Source: Hymenobacter gummosus
GTDB taxonomy: Bacteria > Bacteroidota > Bacteroidia > Cytophagales > Hymenobacteraceae
Assembly: GCF_003970915.1 (NCBI RefSeq)
Contig: NZ_RXOF01000006.1
Coordinates: 1-64,000, forward strand
DNA: 64,000 nucleotides
Direction of reading: 5' to 3'
The position numbers and the translations under genes are program-made. Positions 1-8,382 of the stretch are shown here, piece after piece (position 1 is the stretch's first letter; each line of letters starts with the position of its first letter). A model generated the notes under the pieces. That model did no database searches and was not told the DNA's origin. It saw nothing but the letters and a program-made list of their open reading frames with translations.

Positions 1-291
<291 letters not shown>

Positions 292-535
292 AAAAGTTTG
301 TGTGCCACTCCTTAGAGTAGCGATTGTCCTAGCCATCTTTTGTCGTTGTCGTGCCGAAGCACGACGGTCTGACAGGATTGGTTTGTTCGTTTCGCTTGGT
401 TCACCGCCTGCCGTGCTTCACAGCACCTCAGCGGCTACTACCTTGTCGTTTTCAACACTCTCTCAAAGAACGTGTGAACACCTGCTGTGTTCAGTGCCGA
501 AGCGCGGTTCGCTTCGGTGTTTTCGTTTCGGGTTG

Positions 536-567
536 CAAAGGCAAGAAGCGTTGTTCTTTCTTTCCAA
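536..567 (-). promoter_or_regulatory. rRNA promoter P1 (proximal)
   Basis: On the minus strand, TTG at 565-567 and TGCCTTTG at 536-543 are separated by 21 bases. This is a near-consensus Bacteroidota -33/-7 pair in which the first A of TAnnTTTG is G. A T-run at 581-587 on the plus strand gives an A-tract upstream of the -33 box, resembling an UP element. It is the copy nearest the 16S gene. Confidence 0.7.
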
Positions 568-638
568 ACCCCGAGGCAACTTTTTTCCGTTGACCCCGTC
601 TTTTCAATTCTGCTCGGCTCGCGTTTCGAACCGGGCTG

Positions 639-670
639 CAAAGGTAACAAACTCGTTGCCACCTCTGCAA
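639..670 (-). promoter_or_regulatory. rRNA promoter P2
   Basis: The minus strand has TTG at 668-670 and a perfect TACCTTTG at 639-646 with a 21-base spacer. An A-tract (plus-strand T-run around 684-691) lies upstream. Spacer length and flanking bases match the neighbouring copies, so this is one unit of a tandem promoter series. Confidence 0.8.
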
Positions 671-736
671 GTTCCAAGCGCAAGTTTTTTTCTTGCTGCT
701 TTTCTTTACACTATCGTTTCAAGGCGAAACGGAGGG

Positions 737-768
737 CAAAGGTCGGTACAATTAAGCTTTCGTGTCAA
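737..768 (-). promoter_or_regulatory. rRNA promoter P3 (degenerate -7)
   Basis: The minus strand has TTGAC at 764-768 and GACCTTTG at 737-744 with a 21-base spacer. The leading TA of the -7 box is GA, so this copy may be weak. A long A-tract (T-run near 781-791) sits upstream, as in P1 and P2. Confidence 0.6.
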
Positions 769-832
769 GTCCCGCAAGCAACTTTTTTTTTCGCTGCTCG
801 CTGTTCTCGCCGCCTCCTGCTGAATCGGGGTG

Positions 833-864
833 CAAAGGTAGCACTTCCATTTTCAGAAAGTCAA
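833..864 (-). promoter_or_regulatory. rRNA promoter P4
   Basis: The minus strand has TTGAC at 860-864 and a perfect TACCTTTG at 833-840 with 21 bases between TTG and TACCTTTG. This is the best-matching unit of the series. Confidence 0.8.
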
Positions 865-972
865 GAGCGAGAGAAAATTCTTTTTACTCTTGTTTGGCGT
901 TAGCCCATATAGCTTGACCCGAAACAAGCCTAAATCGGCTGTTTTGGCCATCCGCGTCTCGGATTGGGAGTG

Positions 973-1003
973 CAAAAGTGGCGGGTTGTTTCCGGTTTTC
1001 CAA
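973..1003 (-). promoter_or_regulatory. rRNA promoter P5 (distal, degenerate)
   Basis: The minus strand has TTG at 1001-1003 and CACTTTTG at 973-980 with a 20-base spacer. The TTTG core is kept, but the first base of the -7 box is C. It lies next to the 3' end of the 428-residue hydrolase gene and is the outermost unit. Confidence 0.45.
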
Positions 1004-1088
1004 ACCGTATTATCTCTTCAACGCTAATACAGTCATATTACCCCGCTTAATCGTCTGATCTTATGCGCTATAAACGACGCAAAATATT

Positions 1089-2375
1089 TCATCGACTTGT
1101 AGGAGCAGGTAGAAACGGGCGGAAAGGCCGGGGCCGATGTTGCTCTAACCGGTAAACGGTTTGCCCTAATTGCGCCAGGAATGGAAGGCCCATGGTGGTG
1201 TACTCGTACTGGCCATCGTTCAGGATACCGTCGGCATTGACGTAGAGCACGGCGCTTAGCATGAACTCAATCCCGGACTTCTCATCGAAGAAGTAGGCGC
1301 AATCAGCTAAGTAGCCGTGCGACATGCCGACTATATTATAGATGCGGAGCCCGGGCTGGGGTTGAGCCTGCCGCTGACGGCCATAATAGAGGTACTTTTT
1401 ATACGCGGCAAAATATTCAGGCCCGGCGTAGGGCCGAAAGCCGGAGCTCTGGGGCGTAGCACTCAGGTAGTACTGGAGGAAGCTTATGTCAGCCGCGGTT
1501 AGGGTTGGCTGCTTGGCCGCGGGAGCTGAAGGGGGAAAGATTACCGTCTTCAATAGGTTGTTGACGACCTGCAGGGGGAGGTAGTTAGCTGTGGTGAAGT
1601 CGTAGGGGCGCTGAATTAGCTTGCCGCCTGCGTAATAGCCACGGCCTTTCTGAACCCTGCCCAACGGGAGGCTGAGTGGAGAAGTATTGCAGGCGGCAGG
1701 CTGTCTATATATAAGAGAGCCCGACGGCTCGTGAAAGGTAATGGGATTGGTGCAGCGGTTTGCAGCTGTGTCGCAGGGGGCGAAGCGCCGGGTGATGCGG
1801 ACTTGGGGGTAGCCCAGCGCCTGCAGCTGCTCATGCAGATACTGCTGGCCGAGAAACTCATAAAGGCGGTTGTAGGCCTGGTTGTCGCTGACCAGCAGCA
1901 TGCGCTTTATGTAGTTGCCCACGCTGGCCACGCGGTCGGAATCGGCGGGGGCGGCGAAGGGCACGGCGGTCTGGCAGCGGCCGGCTACGCCGGTGGCCAT
2001 GATGCTGCGGCGCGTGAGGGCGGGCACCTGCTGGCGAAGCTCATTGAGCTTTTGCAGCGAGAGGATGGCCACAGGTAGCTTGACGAGGCTGGCGGGGTTA
2101 AAATAAGCCCGCTCGTCAAGCCGGTAGTCGTACTGGGTGAAGTGAGGCTGGTTCTGAACGTCGCGGTCGATGCGAGTGTAGATGATCTGCAGCTCGTATT
2201 TCTCGGCCTGCTGCACTACCGAAGCCAGGGCCGGCGTGGCGCGCAACAGACTGTCGAGAGGATTAAGCGGAACGGGTAGCTGAGCAGCGGACGGAGCAGT
2301 AAAGGACGCTAGGTGGCCGGCCAGACCCCCCATCGTCGTCAGTAGTAAGCCAGTAACAATCCGCTCCAACATCAT
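1089..2375 (-). CDS. Serine hydrolase, class A beta-lactamase fold
   Basis: The 428-residue protein carries the two hallmark motifs of class A beta-lactamases and penicillin-recognising serine hydrolases: SLVK at 96-99 (SxxK, nucleophile S96) and SDN at 163-165. A hydrophobic N-terminus (residues 5-25) suggests export to the periplasm. The usual KTG triad is not obvious, so true beta-lactamase activity is doubtful and a peptidoglycan-related or general serine hydrolase role is as likely. Class A beta-lactamases are usually 270-300 residues, so this is long and has extra loops in the C-terminal half. It starts at an ATG preceded by GATGAAGG. It is the last gene before the rRNA promoters, 60 bases downstream of the lipoprotein gene on the same strand. 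Confidence 0.8.
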   Translation of the reverse strand: MMLERIVTGLLLTTMGGLAGHLASFTAPSAAQLPVPLNPLDSLLRATPALASVVQQAEKYELQIIYTRIDRDVQNQPHFTQYDYRLDERAYFNPASLVKLPVAILSLQKLNELRQQVPALTRRSIMATGVAGRCQTAVPFAAPADSDRVASVGNYIKRMLLVSDNQAYNRLYEFLGQQYLHEQLQALGYPQVRITRRFAPCDTAANRCTNPITFHEPSGSLIYRQPAACNTSPLSLPLGRVQKGRGYYAGGKLIQRPYDFTTANYLPLQVVNNLLKTVIFPPSAPAAKQPTLTAADISFLQYYLSATPQSSGFRPYAGPEYFAAYKKYLYYGRQRQAQPQPGLRIYNIVGMSHGYLADCAYFFDEKSGIEFMLSAVLYVNADGILNDGQYEYTTMGLPFLAQLGQTVYRLEQHRPRPFRPFLPAPTSR

Positions 2376-2435
2376 CCTTCATCCGCTCAGTTAATACCAA
2401 TTTGTACCGGCCGGTTTTTTTTGTACCAAAGCAGA

Positions 2436-3644
2436 CTAGCTGGACGGCCCGGTCAGGCGCTTGGCCAGCATCAGGTTGGAGTCGTTGACGCGCCAGTTAT
2501 AGCCGGTGCCAAAGGGCAAAGGACGGGCTTTGTTCACCGAATCCTGATAGGCGGCAGTGAGAGCCGGCTGGTAGTGCTTGGCAAACATCGGAATGGGGCG
2601 GCGGTAGGTACCGTAGTGGATGAATTGCCAGTCGGAAGGCTTGAAGTACTTCATGGCAATGCCGGAGTCGTCCTGCAGTACGTAGCGGCTGCGCTCCAGA
2701 ATAAGGTTGCGCACTTGGCTAAAGTACGATTTGTGCATCAGGTAGGTGGCCGATTTCACGTAGGTGGTCAGTGGGCCCAGGCTGCGGGCGTACTGCAGAA
2801 TGGAGGCCTTGGTCTGGCCCAGCTTCCAGTCGCTGAGGTCGGCGGAGAAATAATACACCTTCTGCTCGTGGCCATCGGCGTTGCGCATGTCGACTTCGAC
2901 GCCGGGCACCAGCTTGGACTTGGCATCGGCCGAATCAGCGGGAATCAGCTGGCCTTCGGGCGAGAGGCGGACGTATTTGACGTCGGTGACCTGGTGGTTG
3001 GTGCGGGCGGCGAAGAGCAGAATCAGCGGCAGGGAGCCGTCCAGCTCCAAGGACTTCAAGTCGACGGCCATGCTGTTGGTGCGGAAAAAGCTGAAGTTCA
3101 GCACCGACCAGAGCGAGGTTTTAACCGCGTTGTAGAGCTTGGGGCTTTCGAGGGAGGCCTGCCCGGGCACGGTGCCGACGGGCTCCAGGCCAATGAGCAC
3201 GTAGGCGTCGCTCTGGGGGAAGACGGTAACGGCATTCAGCAAATCGGGGCCGCTGAAGGGGTAGAATACCACGGGACTGGTGCGGCGTACCGAATCCAGC
3301 TCCTGCCGGGCCCAGGCTTCAATCTTTTCGGTGCGGGTGCTGTGGTAGTTGGTCCAGCTCTCGTCGGCGTCGGCGGCGAAGCGTTGCCACTCGGGGCGGG
3401 CCGAGAGGGGGCGCAGCGCAGAAGCTTGCTTGACGGGCAGCCCGGCCAAGTAGGCGGCTACATCCTGCACATCGGAAGTATCGGCGGGCGCGGGAGGCGC
3501 CGGCTTGGGCTGGGCGGCCGTAGCCGAATCGGGGGCTTGGGCGGGCGGGGATGCCGGCTCAGTAGGCGTGGATTTGCGTTCGGAACAGGCGACGAAGGTC
3601 AGGAGGGCAACCGGCAGCAGCCAGCGGCGGCGGAGTAAGGACAT
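2436..3644 (-). CDS. Lipoprotein of unknown function
   Basis: 402 residues. The N-terminus (charged RRRW, hydrophobic core, then TFVAC with Cys20) is a type II lipoprotein signal. A Pro/Ala/Ser/Thr-rich linker runs from about 25 to 55, followed by a globular alpha/beta region with no motif I recognise. One stretch (about 120-150, VVFYPFSGPDLLNAVTVFP) looks like a conserved core segment. The gene lies between the APC permease (87 bases upstream) and the serine hydrolase (60 bases downstream), all on the minus strand, so co-transcription is possible. A weak -7-like TATCTTTC lies at 3671-3678. The function is unknown. Confidence 0.75.
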   Translation of the reverse strand: MSLLRRRWLLPVALLTFVACSERKSTPTEPASPPAQAPDSATAAQPKPAPPAPADTSDVQDVAAYLAGLPVKQASALRPLSARPEWQRFAADADESWTNYHSTRTEKIEAWARQELDSVRRTSPVVFYPFSGPDLLNAVTVFPQSDAYVLIGLEPVGTVPGQASLESPKLYNAVKTSLWSVLNFSFFRTNSMAVDLKSLELDGSLPLILLFAARTNHQVTDVKYVRLSPEGQLIPADSADAKSKLVPGVEVDMRNADGHEQKVYYFSADLSDWKLGQTKASILQYARSLGPLTTYVKSATYLMHKSYFSQVRNLILERSRYVLQDDSGIAMKYFKPSDWQFIHYGTYRRPIPMFAKHYQPALTAAYQDSVNKARPLPFGTGYNWRVNDSNLMLAKRLTGPSS

Positions 3645-3731
3645 GTGGGAAAACGGCTACGTATCGAGGGGGGAAAGATAAGCGCCGCGGCGTTTACCCC
3701 GGCCGTTTCGCCTGCGCCGCCCGCCCCTCCC

Positions 3732-5057
3732 CTACTGGCTAGCGGGGGCGCCCGTACGGCCCAGGGCTACCACCAGCGCGTATACCAGCAGGCCAGCCAG
3801 CACCGTGCCCAGGCCCAGCAACGACTCCATGGGCTTGTCGCGCAGCAAGAACACCAGCGTCCAGCCGTTGAGCAGCAGGAACACCAGCGGCGTGACCGGG
3901 TAGCCCCAGGTGCGGTAGGGCCGCGGCAGCTCGGGCTGGCGCACGCGCAGCACAAACAGGCCCAGCACCGTCAGGAAGGTGAACAGGTTCAGCACGAAGC
4001 CGGCGTAGAGCAGCACCTGCTGAAACGTGCCCGACACAATGAACACCACCGTCAGCAGGGACTGAAACAGGGTGGCGCGCACCGGCAGGCCGCGGCGGCT
4101 GCGGTGGGCCAGCCAGCGCAGGGCGGGCAAATCCTCCCCCATCGTCTGGATAATGCGCGGGCCGGCAAAAATCATAGAGCTGACGGTGGACACGAGCAGC
4201 AGGGCAATGCCGGCGCCCATGAACTGCCCGATGTACACGCCGAAAATCTGGTTAGCGGCCAGAAAGCCAATTTCCAGCTGGCCGGCGAGGCTGTCGAGCG
4301 GGGTGGTGCGCAGGAAGACGTAGTTCAGCACCACGTAGAGCAGGGCTACTAGCAGCGTGCCAGTGAGCAGGATGCGAGGCAAATTGCGCTGGGGCTGCTC
4401 TACTTCGCCGGCCATGTACACGGCCGCATTCCAGCCCGAATAGGCGTACGATACGTAAATCAGCGACACCGCGAAGGAGGGCGTGAGCAGCTCCCGCCAA
4501 TCGGGCGCGGCGGGGGCGAAGCGCAGCGGCTGCGCCTCGGCCAGCAGCCCGGCCCCGATAAACAGCGTCAGCAGGGCCACTTTCAGCACCGTTACGACCA
4601 CCTGAAACCGGCTGCCGGCCCGACTGCTAATCAGGTGCACGGCGGTAATCACGACGACCACCAGTAGGGAAAGCAGATTGGCGTGCACCTCGGGCCACAC
4701 GCTTTCGGCATATTGCCCCAGGGCAATGGCCGCCAGCGCCGTGGGGGCGGCGAAGCCTACCGTGGCCGACACCCAACCCGACAAAAAGCCCACCGCTGGG
4801 TGGTAAATGCGCGAGAGGTAGTGGTACTCGCCGCCCGAGCGGGGCAGGGCCGCCGCTAGCTCGCCGTAGCACAAGGCGCCGCACAGGGCAATAAGGCCGC
4901 CCACCAGCCACAGCATCAGCAGGGCGAAGCCGCTACGGGTACCCAGCACCTGGAAGCCCAGGCTGGTGAATACGCCCGTCCCGACCATGTTGGCCACCAC
5001 GATGGCCACGCCGGTGTAAAAGCCGATTTTATAAATGGGGGCGCCAGGTTGCGTCAT
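3732..5057 (-). CDS. APC-family amino acid permease
   Basis: 441 residues with about 12 hydrophobic segments. The first helix, VVANMVGTGVFTSLG, has the GxGIF-like glycine motif used by APC-superfamily transporters to bind the amino-acid backbone, and a second conserved stretch, YGELAAALPRSGGEYHYL, matches the family. It is expected to move an amino acid or related cation across the inner membrane. The substrate cannot be told from sequence. It begins at ATG 5057. A dyad, TTAAGCA-N5-TGCTTAA (5085-5103), sits just upstream and could be an operator. It is followed by the lipoprotein gene on the same strand. Confidence 0.92.
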   Translation of the reverse strand: MTQPGAPIYKIGFYTGVAIVVANMVGTGVFTSLGFQVLGTRSGFALLMLWLVGGLIALCGALCYGELAAALPRSGGEYHYLSRIYHPAVGFLSGWVSATVGFAAPTALAAIALGQYAESVWPEVHANLLSLLVVVVITAVHLISSRAGSRFQVVVTVLKVALLTLFIGAGLLAEAQPLRFAPAAPDWRELLTPSFAVSLIYVSYAYSGWNAAVYMAGEVEQPQRNLPRILLTGTLLVALLYVVLNYVFLRTTPLDSLAGQLEIGFLAANQIFGVYIGQFMGAGIALLLVSTVSSMIFAGPRIIQTMGEDLPALRWLAHRSRRGLPVRATLFQSLLTVVFIVSGTFQQVLLYAGFVLNLFTFLTVLGLFVLRVRQPELPRPYRTWGYPVTPLVFLLLNGWTLVFLLRDKPMESLLGLGTVLAGLLVYALVVALGRTGAPASQ

Positions 5058-5084
5058 CCGGAAGAAAGCTGATAAGGCGCGATG

Positions 5085-5103
5085 TTAAGCAGCTTTTGCT
5101 TAA
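5085..5103. promoter_or_regulatory. Inverted repeat upstream of the permease
   Basis: TTAAGCA, a 5-base spacer and TGCTTAA form a perfect 7+7 dyad in the divergent spacer between the permease (start 5057, minus) and the secreted protein (start 5227, plus). The position fits an operator. No regulator is encoded nearby, so this is inferred from symmetry alone. Confidence 0.35.
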
Positions 5104-5226
5104 TGCCGGTCGGAAGGCCTGCCCGAGCCGGCCGGGAGGCAACGGCGGCCAAGCGTGAGCAGTCGAGTACAGGACAGTGCCGCAGCGTCGTTTCCTTACT
5201 TTACCTGTCCCCATCCGAAAACCTGT

Positions 5227-5973
5227 ATGAAACTGCTAACCACCACCCTAGTATTACTCGGGCTGACCACGGCCTCTGCCACCGCCCAACAGTTTGATGT
5301 GAACTTGCCCTCGCCCAATGCCGGCCTCGTGCTGCGCCCCACCGACCAGCTGACCAACAAGCTGCAGGGCAAGATGGACCACACCTACGGCAACGCCTGG
5401 CGCAACCTCGACGGCCAGCCCTGGATTCAGCGCAGCTGGCAGCCCGGCGAGTTGGTGATGAGCAAAGGCCGCATGGTTGATTTGCTGCTGCGCTACGATG
5501 CTTACGGGCAGCAGCTGCTGGGCGTAACCAAAGGCAAGACGGACACCCTGCTGCTCGACCACCGCCTGGTGCAGAGCTTCGTGATGAAAGACGAAGCCGG
5601 GGCCGGCACCATGCGCACCTTCCGGCGCTTCGACAACGCCCCGCAGCCGGAGCAGCGCCTGAACTTCGTGGAGGTGCTGCACGCTGGCAAGTATAGCCTG
5701 CTGAAGCACCACGGCCGCCAGCTCCACCGGGCCGCCGAGGGCGGGGTAGTACTCAACGGGGACAGCAACAACGACCGGATTTCGGAGGTGTACACGTACT
5801 ACCTCAGCCGCCCCGACGGCACCACCGTTCCGGTGAAACTAAACGCCAAAGCCATCAGCGCCGCCGCCCCGGAGCTGGCCGCCGCCATCAAAACTGCGCA
5901 GGCCAGCAAAAAAGCCGACAGCAGCGAAGCCGGTATGGCCGCCCTGCTCGACGGCGTCGACAAAGCGCAGTAG
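5227..5973 (+). CDS. Secreted protein of unknown function
   Basis: The chosen start, ATG 5227, gives a clean signal peptide (MKLLTTTLVLLGLTTASATA, probable cleavage before QQFDV), so the upstream in-frame ATG at 5155 is rejected. The mature protein, about 229 residues, looks globular and mostly beta in the middle, with an Ala/Lys-rich helical C-terminus. I see no catalytic motif. It is transcribed away from the permease and converges on the DUF2480 gene. A strong hairpin lies between the two stop codons. Confidence 0.7.
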   Translation: MKLLTTTLVLLGLTTASATAQQFDVNLPSPNAGLVLRPTDQLTNKLQGKMDHTYGNAWRNLDGQPWIQRSWQPGELVMSKGRMVDLLLRYDAYGQQLLGVTKGKTDTLLLDHRLVQSFVMKDEAGAGTMRTFRRFDNAPQPEQRLNFVEVLHAGKYSLLKHHGRQLHRAAEGGVVLNGDSNNDRISEVYTYYLSRPDGTTVPVKLNAKAISAAAPELAAAIKTAQASKKADSSEAGMAALLDGVDKAQ

Positions 5974-6042
5974 GGTCGGTTTGGCACAACTGTTACCGAG
6001 TGCGGACGCCTCCTCGTCAGGCCGGCTGAAGCGTCAAAGCAA

Positions 6043-6104
6043 CCGAGCTTCGGCGGAGCGCCCCCTTTACCGCGTGGTGAAGGAGCCGCTCCGCCGAAGC
6101 TCGG
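6043..6104. terminator. Long perfect inverted repeat between convergent genes
   Basis: 18-base perfect arms at 6043-6060 and 6087-6104 (CCGAGCTTCGGCGGAGCG and its complement) enclose a 26-base loop. There is no T-tract. It may end transcription from both sides or be a REP-type palindromic repeat. The core, AGCTTCGGCGGAGCG, has the look of an interspersed repeat. Confidence 0.5.
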
Positions 6105-6123
6105 ATTCGTTACTGGCTGCGCT

Positions 6124-6633
6124 TTAAGCCTTCGGGCGCTTGTACAGCGGCACGGTGCTGCACGGCTCCCCGTACATGATGCTGCTCGTGACGGGCAAGA
6201 GCTTCTGCATGATGGCCACGTAGGCGTAAGTGGGCACCGGGTCGGAGCCGCAGCCTTTGATAACCAGCTTGGCGTCGCGGTAGTCTTCGGCGTTGATGCC
6301 CGCAATGGCTTCGTGAAACAGCTCCTGCTCCAGCGCTTCGAGGTTGCCGAACACGTAGCGGTGGGCGTGGCCCTGCAACTTGGAGGCCAGCAGCATGTAG
6401 GCCCAGGTGGGCACAATGGCGTCGGCCGAGCAGATGATGGCCACGTTCTTGCCGTCGTACTGCGTCCAGTCGTGGGTTTTGATGAAGTCGCGGAAGTCCT
6501 TTTCGCGCAGCATCAGGCCGTGGAAGAGGTTTTCCTTGATGTCGTACACGATTCGCTCCCCGGGGTGCTTCAGCTCCTCCAGGTTGAGGCTGGTGAGGGC
6601 ACTCTGCGCGACGCGGTTGATGATTTCGTCCAT
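6124..6633 (-). CDS. DUF2480 family protein
   Basis: 169 residues from ATG 6633 (MDEIINRVAQSALTSLNLEE). The frame stays open further upstream, but that extension has the composition of non-coding DNA and would run through the promoter. The conserved stretch around VAIICSADAIVPTWAYML and the second conserved cysteine segment (VIKGCGSDPVP) match the Bacteroidota-specific DUF2480 family as I know it, at the usual length of about 165-170. Its biochemical role is unknown. The two cysteines at conserved positions hint at metal or redox chemistry, which is speculation. It converges with the secreted-protein gene. Confidence 0.85.
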   Translation of the reverse strand: MDEIINRVAQSALTSLNLEELKHPGERIVYDIKENLFHGLMLREKDFRDFIKTHDWTQYDGKNVAIICSADAIVPTWAYMLLASKLQGHAHRYVFGNLEALEQELFHEAIAGINAEDYRDAKLVIKGCGSDPVPTYAYVAIMQKLLPVTSSIMYGEPCSTVPLYKRPKA

Positions 6634-6719
6634 GGTAGTAGCAGCAATGACGGCGGCCGCAGCGGCCGTTGCCGGTAAAACAATGCCGGCGCGGTTTCGT
6701 TCGCGCGCCCGGCGGCCGG

Positions 6720-6727
6720 CAAAGGTA
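6720..6727 (-). promoter_or_regulatory. -7 promoter element for the DUF2480 gene
   Basis: TACCTTTG on the minus strand, about 87 bases before the DUF2480 start. No good TTG lies at the expected -33 distance, so only the -7 half is supported. Confidence 0.45.
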
Positions 6728-6807
6728 CGCCGCCCGGCCGCCCCGCTCCCCATTTCGCCCGAAACGGCCAAAGGAGCCTGCCAAGGCCGAAATATTACTG
6801 TTGGGAA

Positions 6808-6912
6808 GGTTCCTAACCCTCGCGGGGAGGTTCCGAACGCCAATGGAAACGTATCGGACCCTCGCGGGAGCGTATCGGACGTAAGCGGCGGGGTGCCGGA
6901 TGCCCAAGAGCC
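6808..6912. repeat. Degenerate 21-bp tandem repeat, five units
   Basis: Units begin at 6808, 6829, 6850, 6871 and 6892. The first nine bases are best kept (variants of GGTTCCGAA and CGTATCGGA), and CCTCGCGGG recurs at the same offset in units 1 and 3. The array decays rightward toward 6954. It lies in the 487-base gap between tsaB and the DUF2480 gene. The rest of that gap (to 7120) holds no gene I can support. Confidence 0.65.
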
Positions 6913-7120
6913 GCTGCCGGTGGTTCCCCCAAGGATTCCGAAGGGACTTGAAGCCGCTGCGGCCGGACAGGCTGATACCCTGGCGTATGTTCTTGGCCAG
7001 ACTGCCCTCAGGCAAGGGCCCTGACCACACTGCCCTGGGTCACGTTACCGACAGTCCTGCGACCGTAACAAGCCTCTTCGCTTTGGGCTCGACAGAGGCT
7101 GGCAGTCGGCCAAACCGCTG

Positions 7121-7816
7121 CTACCCCTGCGCCACTTTGGGCGTGGTGGTGTGCACTTCTTTCAAGTAGAAAGGCTCGTAGTAGGCCACATCCTTGAACT
7201 CGCCGCGGGCAAAGGCCGCTTCCGCCAACTGGGCTACGGCAATAGCCGAGGGCTGCACGTCGGCCAGGAACTGGGCGTTGGGGTTATCGGCCACCAGGGG
7301 CTGAAACTTGGCCGCCCCGCTGCCAAAGAACACTACCGGCCCGGCGGCCAGCTCAGCGGCCCAGCTGTCGGCCTCCAGGATGACCGGCGCGGGCGCCTGT
7401 AGCTCCTGCCCGTCGGCGCTGTAGAGAGCAGCGTACACTTCCATGCGCCGGGCGTCGAGCAAGGGCGCGAAGCGGAAGCCGGCGGCGTTGGGCACCTGCC
7501 GGGCTACCTGGTGGGCCAGGGCGGGCAGGGTGCCCACGGCCAGCAGCGGCAGGCCCAGGGCGTAGCACAGCCCCTTGGCCGCCGCCGCCCCGATGCGCAA
7601 GCCGGTGTAGGAGCCCGGCCCGTCAGACACGGCCAGGGCCGAAAGCTGCGGCAACGTGTAGCCGGCGTTGCTGAGCAGTTGCTCGATGAGCACGGTCAGG
7701 TGCGAGGAGTGCGACTTTTCCAGGCGCAGCTCCGCGGCGGCCAGCAAGGCTCCGTCCAGCGTCAGGGCGACGGAGCAGACGGGGGAGGAAGTTTCGAGGG
7801 CGAGAATGAGGGGCAT
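7121..7816 (-). CDS. tsaB: tRNA threonylcarbamoyladenosine biosynthesis protein TsaB
   Basis: 231 residues, the usual TsaB length. The N-terminus LILALETSSPVCSVAL and the segment SDGPGSYTGLRIG are signature stretches of the family (ASKHA fold, relative of TsaD). TsaB acts as the scaffold partner of TsaD and TsaE in making t6A37 on ANN-decoding tRNAs in the cytoplasm. The start ATG overlaps the stop codon of the upstream membrane-protein gene by one base (TAATG), which implies translational coupling. There is nothing unusual in the sequence. Confidence 0.93.
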   Translation of the reverse strand: MPLILALETSSPVCSVALTLDGALLAAAELRLEKSHSSHLTVLIEQLLSNAGYTLPQLSALAVSDGPGSYTGLRIGAAAAKGLCYALGLPLLAVGTLPALAHQVARQVPNAAGFRFAPLLDARRMEVYAALYSADGQELQAPAPVILEADSWAAELAAGPVVFFGSGAAKFQPLVADNPNAQFLADVQPSAIAVAQLAEAAFARGEFKDVAYYEPFYLKEVHTTTPKVAQG

Positions 7817-8313
7817 TAGGCGAAGCGTTCAGCGGCTATCCGGTTCAGGCGGGGTTGAACAAACCACAGGCCGATTGGCCAGAACAGCATGAGTAAGAAT
7901 GTTCCAAAATAAAACCCGAATTCTGGCCGACGCTGCTTCTCAATGGCAACCAAGACAACTGCCGGAAACCAGAATACGTGGAAAAAAGCAAAGAGCAAGT
8001 AGAACCCGGGCAACGCCGCTACCCCCGTAGCAGTGTAGCTGCGACTTTCGAACATTACCCCCGTCAGACACAGCGCTGCCAGCACCAAAAATGCGTCAAG
8101 CAGAAACCAGGTGCGGCTGTAATCGGCGCCCCGCGGCAGCCAATCGGCTAGGGTATTACCTATCACCGCAAACCAGCCATAGTAGATGACTGCGCCTAGC
8201 ACGAACAGGATATCCGTCGCCAACGGCATGTCGCGGATGCTGAAGTTCATCAACAGCACGGCCACCATCATTATCAGAAATACCTGCCAGGACTTGGCCG
8301 TGAGTGTCAACAT
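7816..8313 (-). CDS. Small integral membrane protein, unknown
   Basis: 165 residues with four to five strongly hydrophobic segments (about 8-25, 33-52, 68-85, 97-118 and 130-150) and a positively charged C-terminal tail. No family motif is recognised. The gene is coupled to tsaB by a one-base stop/start overlap, so the two are co-translated, although no functional link is evident. It follows the S41 protease gene, from which it is separated by a terminator. Confidence 0.75.
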   Translation of the reverse strand: MLTLTAKSWQVFLIMMVAVLLMNFSIRDMPLATDILFVLGAVIYYGWFAVIGNTLADWLPRGADYSRTWFLLDAFLVLAALCLTGVMFESRSYTATGVAALPGFYLLFAFFHVFWFPAVVLVAIEKQRRPEFGFYFGTFLLMLFWPIGLWFVQPRLNRIAAERFA

Positions 8314-8326
8314 AGAAATCAGGTCA

Positions 8327-8360
8327 ACAAAAAAGCAGACCCACTGTTGAGTCTGCTTTC
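8327..8360 (-). terminator. Terminator of the S41 protease gene
   Basis: The minus strand reads AAAGCAGAC, a 10-base loop, GTCTGCTTT and then a T-run. This is a standard intrinsic terminator 23 bases after the protease stop codon. Confidence 0.85.
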
Positions 8361-8382
8361 CGTCGACAAAAGTAGTCGAATG

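Larger units (their letters stand above)
292..1088 (-). promoter_or_regulatory. rRNA leader and promoter region, no protein gene
   Basis: This gap of about 800 bases between the hydrolase gene and 16S holds the five promoters listed separately. Small hairpins at 347-364 and around 496-517 (arms CCGAAGCG and CGCTTCGG) lie in what would be the pre-16S leader, where RNase III processing stems are expected. The open frames called across it overlap one another, have no family resemblance and are rejected. Confidence 0.75.

Noticed and set aside
302..903. Several overlapping open frames (80-173 codons) between 16S and 1089
   Set aside because: They cross the rRNA promoter array, have no family resemblance and change frame with each other. 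The region is better explained as leader and promoters.
1089..2375. Beta-lactamase resistance gene
   Set aside because: SxxK and SDN are present, but the KTG box is not clear and the protein is too long. A general serine hydrolase is safer.
2421..3638. 405-codon plus-strand frame opposite the lipoprotein gene
   Set aside because: Its product is Gly/Val/Ala-rich without motifs. The minus strand has a lipoprotein signal and sensible composition.
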